Assembly (NCBI GenBank): GCA_051745635.1
Contig: JBNJEH010000031.1
Span: 1-33,707, forward strand
Source: Brumimicrobium sp051745635
Lineage (GTDB): Bacteria; Bacteroidota; Bacteroidia; Flavobacteriales_D; Crocinitomicaceae
DNA: 33,707 bases
Direction: 5' to 3'
The position numbers and the translations under genes are program-made. Below, in pieces: positions 8,463 through 16,000 of this stretch. Below the pieces are notes generated by a model that worked only from the letters and a program-made list of their open reading frames with translations, made no database searches and was not told the origin of the DNA. Every line of letters begins with the position of its first letter. Within the stretch, counting starts at the first letter, position 1.

Positions 8463-9309
8463 AATCAATCAATTCAGTAATTTTAATATCGTAATTTTTG
8501 GTAAACTCTTTTTTTCTGCGATTCGCCAGCCCGAGGCAAATTGCGGTGGCGCGATGACCGAGTGCGTCAGAAAGCGCAAATAAAGCTGAACATTCCATTT
8601 CCAGATTGGCAAAACGATGTGTTGGATGCTTGAAATCGTGCAGAGAAGTCAACATGTCCGGAGCGGCGAGCGGTATGCGCAGTGAACGGTTTTGCGGTCC
8701 GTAGAATCCCGAGCTCGTCACCGTTATACCTTCTTCGATGTGCTCGTTGCGCAGCCGTTCGTTTAAGACGGGATCTGCCGGAGTTAAATAGGGTTCGACA
8801 TGCCGGGGAAGTTTAATTGAAGATTTAATAGCTTCGAGCAATTCATCTGTTTCGGGGGTTGTTTTTCGTTTGTAAAAATGCCCCACATTGTCGATTCCCA
8901 TGGCATGCGTGGACAAAATAAAGCTATCGACAGGGATTTCATCCTGGACGATTCCGCACGTTCCAATGCGCACAATTTCCAGCACCGTTTTATCTCCTTT
9001 TATCGTGCGACTTTCCAGGTCAATATTGACCAGAGCATCGAGCTCATTGAGCACAATGTCGATATTGTCCGTACCGATTCCCGTCGAAATAACAGAAATA
9101 TCTTTACCGCGATACGTTCCGGTGTGGCATGCAAATTCTCGGTGTTGACTTTTGTGGCGAACAGCGTCAAATTGATTGGAAATCACCTCTACGCGATTTT
9201 GATCTCCCACGACGATAATTTTATGAGCGAGGTCCGCCGGACGAATACCGAGGTGGTACATGCGCCCCTCGTCTGTTATTACGAGTTCGGAAGGTAAAAA
9301 GTCTGCCAT
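8443..9309 (-). CDS. Nucleoside phosphorylase (uridine/purine phosphorylase family)
   Basis: A 288-aa member of the PNP/UDP phosphorylase family, which cleaves the glycosidic bond of nucleosides with phosphate in salvage. The phosphate-binding segment VVGDQNRVEV is at residues 33-42, STGIGTDNIDIVLNEL at 75-90, RIGTCGIVQ at 114-122, and the ribose-binding NLEMECSALFAL at 235-246 with E237 and E239. The pattern is closest to the uridine-phosphorylase-like branch, but the base specificity cannot be read from sequence. The stop overlaps the start of the downstream lipoprotein gene by 20 nt. A perfect TAnnTTTG match (TATTTTTG on the minus strand) lies only five bases before the ATG. It has no matching TTG and would imply a leaderless mRNA, so it may be chance. 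Confidence 0.9.
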   Translation of the reverse strand: MADFLPSELVITDEGRMYHLGIRPADLAHKIIVVGDQNRVEVISNQFDAVRHKSQHREFACHTGTYRGKDISVISTGIGTDNIDIVLNELDALVNIDLESRTIKGDKTVLEIVRIGTCGIVQDEIPVDSFILSTHAMGIDNVGHFYKRKTTPETDELLEAIKSSIKLPRHVEPYLTPADPVLNERLRNEHIEEGITVTSSGFYGPQNRSLRIPLAAPDMLTSLHDFKHPTHRFANLEMECSALFALSDALGHRATAICLGLANRRKKEFTKNYDIKITELIDYVLERI

Positions 9310-9315
9310 ATCAAC

Positions 9316-9352
9316 AAAAATAGCTACAAGTATTGAAACATGCAGCTATTTT
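9316..9352 (-). terminator. Possible terminator-like hairpin between DUF4197 gene and nucleoside phosphorylase
   Basis: AAAATAGCT (9317-9325) and AGCTATTTT (9344-9352) form a perfect 9-bp stem with an 18-nt loop. Read on the minus strand, the right arm of the stem is followed by a TTTTTG stretch, as expected for a terminator of the DUF4197 gene transcribed right to left. The loop is long and the stem AT-rich, so it may instead be a leader structure of the phosphorylase mRNA. Confidence 0.4.
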
Positions 9353-9387
9353 CTGAGAAAATGTAAATTGTAATGTGTAAAGCCTTA

Positions 9388-10143
9388 TTAATTGTTCACA
9401 CTTCCAAACACTTTTGACAGTAAATCAGTCACGCGCGCTGCGGGATCTTTCCGAATCTTGTTCTCCTCTTTCTTGACCATGTGGAACAATCCGTCAATTG
9501 CTTTTTCAGTGACGTATTTGTTGAGATCGGTCTCTACCTTTTCTTTACCGGTGAGTACTGTAGCCTGATTGTATTTTGTCATCACGGGATTCCAGTATTC
9601 GGTGAGTTTTACCTCTTTAATCGATTCTTCCACTTTCGGTGAAAAGGCTTCGACGAGCTGATTCTCTGTATTCTTGCGCAAATACTGAGTAGCGGCACCT
9701 TCACCGTCATTGAGAATGGCAAAACCATCCTGAACAGACATATTTTTGATCGCATCTACGAAAATTGGAGTCGCCTCTTTGGCGGCATCTTCAGCTGCGC
9801 GGTTCAATGTAGTCACGATTTTGTCGACCTGACCGTCCATTCCCCATTCAAGTGCTTTTTCTTTCATGCGTTCAGCGCTCTCCGGGAAGGGAAGTTTAAT
9901 GGACTGATTTTTTAAAAAACCATCCGTCACGGATGTCACGTCTACTGCGTTTTTAATTCCGACCGTGAGCGCCTCTTTCAGTCCACTGATGACCTCTTTG
10001 TTGGTGAGTTGGTTAGTACTTTCTCCGTCTCCGTCACCCGGCATAGGTGCGTCCATTACCGTATTGGCCGTTTCGTTCACAACATCACAACTCGATAGTG
10101 TTAGTAATGAGGTTGTTAATGCAATTCCTATAAGTTTTTTCAT
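9388..10143 (-). CDS. DUF4197 family lipoprotein
   Basis: A 251-aa member of a conserved family of unknown function. The signal peptide MKKLIGIALTTSLLTLSSC ends in a lipobox with C19 as the lipidated residue. The family body begins at LKEALTVGIKNAVD and includes TDGFLKNQSIKLPFP, typical of DUF4197, then a helical domain to the C-terminus. A longer reading frame opens at an ATG at 10167, but that codon falls inside the -7 element of the promoter found here, and the MKK start gives a proper lipoprotein signal; the start is therefore set at 10143. It is a single gene, divergent from cinA with 67 nt between starts, and possibly ended by the hairpin at 9316-9352. Confidence 0.9.
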   Translation of the reverse strand: MKKLIGIALTTSLLTLSSCDVVNETANTVMDAPMPGDGDGESTNQLTNKEVISGLKEALTVGIKNAVDVTSVTDGFLKNQSIKLPFPESAERMKEKALEWGMDGQVDKIVTTLNRAAEDAAKEATPIFVDAIKNMSVQDGFAILNDGEGAATQYLRKNTENQLVEAFSPKVEESIKEVKLTEYWNPVMTKYNQATVLTGKEKVETDLNKYVTEKAIDGLFHMVKKEENKIRKDPAARVTDLLSKVFGSVNN

Positions 10144-10160
10144 TTCTTTTCGTTTTTTTC

Positions 10161-10189
10161 CAAACATACAAATATTTTTACTGTTTCAA
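10161..10189 (-). promoter_or_regulatory. Bacteroidota-type promoter of the DUF4197 gene
   Basis: On the minus strand TTG (10189-10187) is followed after 18 nt by TATGTTTG (10168-10161), a full match to TAnnTTTG. The implied transcription start, around 10156, leaves a short leader before the ATG at 10143. The element overlaps the alternative upstream ATG at 10167, which rules that start out. Confidence 0.75.
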
Positions 10190-10210
10190 TTCAAAATTTG
10201 TACCAAGATT

Positions 10211-11452
10211 ATGAAGGCAGGAATCATTACGATAGGAGATGAGTTGTTAATTGGACAAACGTTAAATTCTAACGCTGCCTGGATCGGTCAGGTACTCAGT
10301 AATCAGGGGGTCGATCTCTATCGGTCGGTGACTATTCGTGATGACAGAGAAGATATACTGTCCGTGGTCGACGAGTACATGCAGCAAGCCGACTTCGTCA
10401 TCGTCACCGGCGGGCTGGGACCAACCAATGACGATATAACGAAAGAAACGCTGGCAGAATACTTTCAGATGGAATTGGAACTTCACGAACAGGTGTTGCA
10501 TAATATAGAACAATTTTTTGCCCAGCGCGGAAAAGAGATACTCCCTAAAAATAAAGCACAGGCGGAATTGCCGAAAGACGCTTTGATTCTCGACAATCAG
10601 CACGGTACAGCTGCGGGAATGTGGTTTGAAAGAAAGGACAAGGTACTCGTCAGTTTACCAGGTGTTCCCTACGAGATGAAGGCAATAATGGAGGATGAGG
10701 TTATACCTCGTCTCAAATCAAAATTTGGAGTAGCCGGGAATTACTACCAGACTTTGATGACTCAGGGAGTGGGAGAGTCCTTCTTAGCTGAACAGATTGA
10801 AGACTGGGAAAAGCGTATTTATGCAGATGGTCTTTCGCTGGCGTACCTTCCTTCACCGGGATTGGTCAGGCTCCGCGTCACATCAAAAAACGGAAGAGAC
10901 GATGCTTCTTTGATTCAGCGATACCTGGGTGAATTGCAAAAAAAAATCCCTCAGTATGTCTATGGTATGAACGATGATTCCATTTTCGAAGTGGTGGGGG
11001 ATTTGCTGCGTTCGAAAAATAGCACGCTCGGTACCGTGGAGAGTTGCACGGGAGGAGGTATTGCTAATCGCTTTGTGCAACAATCCGGAGCGTCCGATTA
11101 TTTTTTAGGAGGACTCGTGACCTATTCGAACAAGCTAAAAAAACAGTTGGCCGGTGTTCAGGAAGCTACGCTGGAAAAATATGGAGCAGTTTCTGAAGCG
11201 ACCGTTCGTGAGATGGCCGCAGGAGGTCAATCGCGACTGGACGCGGATTATGTCATAGCGGTCTCTGGGGTAGCCGGGCCGTCTGGTGGAACAAAAGAAA
11301 AGCCAGTGGGCACCGTTTGGATTGCCATAGCTCATCCAGAGGGAATTGAAGCTCAAAAATTCCTGTTTGGCAACCACCGCGGAAGAAACCTGGAAAAAAC
11401 TGAACTCTACGCGACCAATATGCTGAGAAAAATTGTTATGCGTATTGAGTAG
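10211..11452 (+). CDS. cinA: CinA family nicotinamide-nucleotide amidohydrolase / competence-damage protein
   Basis: 413 aa, the usual two-domain CinA length. The N-terminal MoCF/COG1058 domain starts MKAGIITIGDELLIGQ and has VTGGLGPTNDDITKETL at about residue 65. The C-terminal PncC-type domain has ESCTGGGIANRF at 277-288 (catalytic Ser in SCTGG) and AVSGVAGPSGGTKEKPVGTV. Characterised relatives deamidate NMN to nicotinate mononucleotide and can hydrolyse ADP-ribose, recycling pyridine nucleotides. In transformable Gram-positives CinA is linked to competence, but nothing here supports that role. The start is the ATG at 10211, because CinA homology begins exactly there; in-frame codons upstream belong to the opposite-strand DUF4197 region. 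Confidence 0.96.
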   Translation: MKAGIITIGDELLIGQTLNSNAAWIGQVLSNQGVDLYRSVTIRDDREDILSVVDEYMQQADFVIVTGGLGPTNDDITKETLAEYFQMELELHEQVLHNIEQFFAQRGKEILPKNKAQAELPKDALILDNQHGTAAGMWFERKDKVLVSLPGVPYEMKAIMEDEVIPRLKSKFGVAGNYYQTLMTQGVGESFLAEQIEDWEKRIYADGLSLAYLPSPGLVRLRVTSKNGRDDASLIQRYLGELQKKIPQYVYGMNDDSIFEVVGDLLRSKNSTLGTVESCTGGGIANRFVQQSGASDYFLGGLVTYSNKLKKQLAGVQEATLEKYGAVSEATVREMAAGGQSRLDADYVIAVSGVAGPSGGTKEKPVGTVWIAIAHPEGIEAQKFLFGNHRGRNLEKTELYATNMLRKIVMRIE

Positions 11453-11760
11453 TGGTGGGGCATTCATCCGAAACGACACCCAATAAAATCAAATATTCAG
11501 CATCAACACCACTACGAGAGTGAGAGAGGATTTACTGAGGACTGCGACAAGAGGAAACGAATATTCTCTGTATTTTTAAGATTTGGAAATACAAAAGATC
11601 ATAAAAAACATTTCTGATGAGCGTTTTAAGGCGTATTTATTGAGATGTGATGTTACAGGCTATTCTTTCAAAATTACACTTAGTTTTAAGAATTAGAACG
11701 ATTTTTTTGTAGCTGCCAAACTATAACAACAAAAGAAGCCAATTAAACGAGTTACTTATT
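11453..11760. other. Gene-free spacer after cinA with a long-loop inverted repeat
   Basis: 308 nt without a gene, increasingly AT-rich to the right. GTAGTGGTG (11449-11457, overlapping the cinA stop) and CACCACTAC (11507-11515) are perfect 9-nt reverse complements separated by 49 nt. There is no T-run after the right arm, so it is not a standard terminator. No promoter for the next gene matches TTG-N19-TAnnTTTG well; the nearest partial -7 is TAGTTTTA at 11681-11688. Confidence 0.5.
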
Positions 11761-12237
11761 ATGCCGAAGATAGAACTAACAACAGAGATAAAAGCAAGTG
11801 TAGCGGTTGTTTTTGATCTGTCCCGAAGCATTGACCTACATAAAATAGCTACAAAGCATACAAATGAAACTGCCATTGACGGTAAAACTACTGGAATGAT
11901 TGGAAAGGATGAGTTTGTTACATGGAGAGCGAAGCATTTTGGCATTTATCAAAAGTTGACTTCGGAAATAACAGAATATAAGCGACCTGAATATTTTGTA
12001 GATGAAATGGTTAAAGGGGCATTTAAATCGTTCAGACACGAGCACCATTTTCAGCAAGTGCAGAACGGAACACTCATGACAGATTATTTCTACTATGTTT
12101 CGCCGTTAGGTTGGTTGGGAAGATTTGCCGATAGCCTGTTTCTCAAGAAGTATATGACTGACTTGCTTGTAAAAAGAAATGATGTTGTTAAGAACTTCGC
12201 CGAAAATGGGAGATTTAGGAAATTACTCGATTTATAA
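11761..12237 (+). CDS. SRPBCC (START/Bet v 1-like) family protein
   Basis: A 158-aa, probably cytoplasmic protein. The N-terminal strand IELTTEIKASVAVVFDLSRS is typical of the helix-grip SRPBCC fold. The segments TWRAKHFGIYQKLTSEI, FVDEMVKGAFKSFRHEHHF and SPLGWLGRFADSLFLKKYM match a bacterial subgroup often annotated simply as SRPBCC family or ligand-binding protein. Members have a hydrophobic cavity, but the ligand and function of this subgroup are unknown. It stands alone between cinA and an AT-rich orphan gene, with no visible operon partner. Confidence 0.85.
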   Translation: MPKIELTTEIKASVAVVFDLSRSIDLHKIATKHTNETAIDGKTTGMIGKDEFVTWRAKHFGIYQKLTSEITEYKRPEYFVDEMVKGAFKSFRHEHHFQQVQNGTLMTDYFYYVSPLGWLGRFADSLFLKKYMTDLLVKRNDVVKNFAENGRFRKLLDL

Positions 12238-12414
12238 AATAATGGTGGTAGCAGTACTTTGATAAACAATGCATTGACTACGATTCGAAAAATAAATCTT
12301 TCAATATCAATCTAATACTTTAGAAATAATGGTTAGTTTTATGGAAAGCGGTGATTATGAAACTGCAAAATGCTAGCAGTAAAGGGTGTTTATCTATTTT
12401 ATTAAAGTATTACA

Positions 12415-12975
12415 ATGAAATATTTGCTTTTTTCTGTTTATGTTGTGTGCGCGCTATCATGTTCGAGAGAAAAAACTTTTGAAAGTTATTTGTTTGAAAA
12501 CTCCAATTCTCAGTCTGATTTAGAACTTCTTTTTAGCCAAAAAAATGATACTTGTAATACAAGTTTTTGTCAGGATAAAATAAAAATAAATGGAATACTT
12601 GTAAATTCGAGTAAAGCCCCAATTAGTTTTATATCCTATACTTGTCAGGGTGAAGAATTTTTGTTTGAATGTGATTCGAGCTATTATGTGATTTCTCCTG
12701 ACTTGTGGTGTCAAATAATTTATCCTGTAAAGAAAACAATAGCTCCTGGTGATTCTATAAAAGTTCATTCAACTTTATTACCAAAAGATTCAACTTTCAG
12801 GATGGTTGAGAATATTGGTTTTAGACTATTAAAGATTAATAATGTTCCCAATTCCAAAATACGAGAACTGGATAGTAAAGATATAGAGAGTTTAACTTTA
12901 AAAGGAGAGATTAAAGAATCTTTAATAAAGGGAGAACGCGTTCAAATACCTACAAAAGACTGCGAATTGCAGTGA
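12415..12975 (+). CDS. Small orphan lipoprotein, AT-rich
   Basis: A 186-aa protein I do not recognise. The signal MKYLLFSVYVVCALSC ends in a lipobox with C16. The mature part has four more Cys before residue 100 and a C-terminal Cys, and looks beta-rich with a possible small Ig-like fold (about residues 55-140). The DNA is visibly more AT-rich than the neighbours: 12541-12600 has 12 G/C in 60 bases, whereas 11221-11280 in cinA has 37. That fits recent acquisition or relaxed selection. It converges on the giant gene with about 110 nt between stop codons. Confidence 0.7.
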   Translation: MKYLLFSVYVVCALSCSREKTFESYLFENSNSQSDLELLFSQKNDTCNTSFCQDKIKINGILVNSSKAPISFISYTCQGEEFLFECDSSYYVISPDLWCQIIYPVKKTIAPGDSIKVHSTLLPKDSTFRMVENIGFRLLKINNVPNSKIRELDSKDIESLTLKGEIKESLIKGERVQIPTKDCELQ

Positions 12976-13084
12976 TTTAATACCTTCCATGAATTGCGCT
13001 CAATATTTATTTTGGTTGGGTTCTTAAAAAATAGCCGAATCATTGGGGCAAAAAACAATCATGAACGACCAACAACACTCCACC

Positions 13085-16000
13085 TTATTTGGGTGCCTCG
13101 ACCTTCACAGCTTTGATAGTGAAGGATGTTACGCCCACTTTTCGCAATTGTGCAGCAATTTTCTCTAGTGCCTCACGTCGATCAGCGTATAGTGCAATTT
13201 TCACTTTTTGATCGTTTACATCGATGGATTTAAGCAACGGATTGTTCCAGAGAATATCCCACCGGTCACTGTTTATCGACTGGAGTGGATCAATCATTAG
13301 ACGGTACGTCGTGGTGGTATCAATCGCTTCGTTAAAGGATGTTGCTGCCGTATCCTTTACGGTTTTCCCCTTATAAAAACTTCGATGAACGCTCGTCTCC
13401 GGAAAGTTATTCTGTACTTTCTGCAGCACTTTTTCCGACAGCAATCGACTCTTGATATTGCCCGCTGCAGCATCGTAATAGAAGAGCGGTATTTCGCTGT
13501 TATAGCGATTCAGTACCTGAGTGGGGAAGGAGTCGTAATAAGTTTCGTCTATCAGCTGGTAAGCCAAATGCTTATTGCGAAGGTAAGGCAAACGCTTAGA
13601 TTCTGGAAGCGTTTTATTATTCTGAATTTTATTTCTTTTTGTAGTTGTTGGGTTTTCGAGTTCCAGAATGGTTTTTCCTTCTTTCTCCAACAGTTTGACA
13701 GCCTCACTGGCCATGAGTCGCTCTCCTTTGTAATAAGCCACAACAAAAGCATCAGTGATTCCTTTTTCGATGACATTACCTTGTTTTTCACGGGCTTCTT
13801 CAACCGAGTTGAATATGCCGGAAGAATAGCGGATCTGCCCGTTTTCCAGTCGTTTGGTGACGAGTGGTGAAACATTGTAGAGTTCTTCTGCTGTGACGGG
13901 CGTGTTGTACACCCCGACTTGTACAGTGAAATAAAGTCCCATTTTGCTCTCGGCAGCTTCTGCTTCTGCCGCGCCAGGCGCTTTGTTGTAGGCAAATTGA
14001 TCGAGTTCTTTTTCAAATCCACCATTGCCGGCATTTTCATTCGCTTCTTCAGCGGTCATAACGGGTTGTTCATTCGTTTCGATAGCAGGCACGCACGCTC
14101 CAGATGCACGCAGTTGTTCAGCGCGATAAACGGGGATGCGTTCACCATCACAATAAGCCACTACGAATGCGTCGCTGTATCCCATTTCCCGAATGCGTTC
14201 ACGGGCGCTGGTCGCACTTCCTCTGCTTCCAAAATATCCAGCCATATAGCGGACCAGACCATTGCTGTTAATTTGCTCGCCGGAAATAGGTGAGAATTCT
14301 TCAAATGTTTCGTTGGGAACAGGGTTGCTGAAGGCTCCTATCTGAACGCGATACACCAATCCTTCTGGTTGTTCTTCTTCAATGGGAATTGGATTTTTGT
14401 CCGAATAAGCGGGTTCCTCGTTAGTGCCAATTACTAATCCTTTTGTTTTTACAGGCAGACTCGGTATTTCTTTAATCGGTGCAACATCGCGCGCAAGCAA
14501 GTTTTCTATTTTCGATCGTTTTTCCGGATCCCGGGGAAGCGATTCGCGAATGGCCTGTTGTGTCTGTTCAACCTTTTCACGGGAAGTGGTTACTTCCTCT
14601 TCCTCGGCGGCTATGGCTTCCAATTGCTCTTCTATTGCTTTTCTTTCATCGGGATCAGGATTTTCCGGATCTTCGAGTGCTTCGGTAATTTCTTGCAGTT
14701 CCCTTTTGCTGTTTTCGAGTGTTTGCTTCTTAATCTCCAGCTCGTATTGTCGTTGTTTCAACTGATTGTTCTTTTGAGCGAGTGACTTGTATGAAGAGTC
14801 GGCAGCCAATTCGACCTCCTCCTGGTAATCAATAGAAGTAGTGATCGCCTCTTTGTTTACTCCCGGATCTTTATCTTTTTGATTTTCAGATGCTATAACT
14901 TCGAGCTCATCCTGGATCGTCTGCTCCTCGTTTTTGAGTGACTCGTCGAGCTGCTGCAATTCTTCTTTTACCGGTTCGAGTTCTTCAGCTTCTTTGGATT
15001 TTAACTTTTTTTGAAGGGCTTCAATTCGAGTGATTTCATCGCGTATTTCCAGCCGTTGAACACCAATGCGCTCGCGTTTTTCATCGAGTTGATCCTTTGT
15101 TTGTGTTGCTTTTTCAGGATCCAGATCGAGGTTGTTTTCTGCCACGACGTCACCGATTAAGATTTTTGCTTCTTTTCGCGTTTGCTCTTTTTGGGATTGA
15201 TCGATCGCTTTTTCCTGTTCTTCCTGTGCTTTTCCTAAAATTTCAGCTTTGCGAACGGGGTCGTCGGTCTCTTCTGCTTCTTTTAGCAGGCGCTGTGATT
15301 TAATTGAATTTTTCTTTATCTCTGCTTTGGCAGCTTCGTCGCTATCCTGCTGTTCATCTAACGTCGAAAGCTCCTCTTGTAACTCTTTATCTGTCGCCGC
15401 TGTCGTCGCACTCAAAATATCCACTTGTTCTTCTGCTATATCTTCATCCAGTTTTTCAATTTTCTTGTCCAGTTTGCGCTGTTTGCGGTCATTTGTTGTC
15501 GTTTTTCGCTGTTCCTTCAATGCGGTCTTTTCACCTTCCAGCGTTTTCACTTTTTCCTTGCGCTTATTCACTTTTGAGCGCTCTTTTGTTTCGAGACGAT
15601 CTTCTGTGGATTTGTCGACAGCAGACAGCGGATCTTTTGATTGATCAACTTCACCAAATTCAACGACAGCCTTTCTTCGCGCTTCTTTTTGATCTTGTTT
15701 GATCTCTTCGACAATTTTACGCTCTACGGGGTCTGAAAGTTGTTGCAGCGATTCATCTGCTGTTTCGATGAGTTGATCCAGCGCAGCTATTTTTTTCTCA
15801 TTTTCCTCTTCTGAAGTAGCTTTTCGGTTGATTAAATCGCGCTGTTCTTCACTGAGTTCAGCATCTTCGGAGAGTTCTTCCGCGAGGGCTTTTTTCGTTT
15901 CGCCTTTATCGGCTTCAGTTTGTTCCCAATCACCAATGCTAACGGAGGCTTTTCTTTTTTCACCTTCCAATTGTTGGCGTTTTTTCGAAGATGCCGCGGT

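Noticed and set aside
9965..10210. N-terminal extension of the cinA reading frame.
   Set aside because: It runs antisense through the DUF4197 gene and its promoter, and CinA homology begins exactly at the ATG at 10211.
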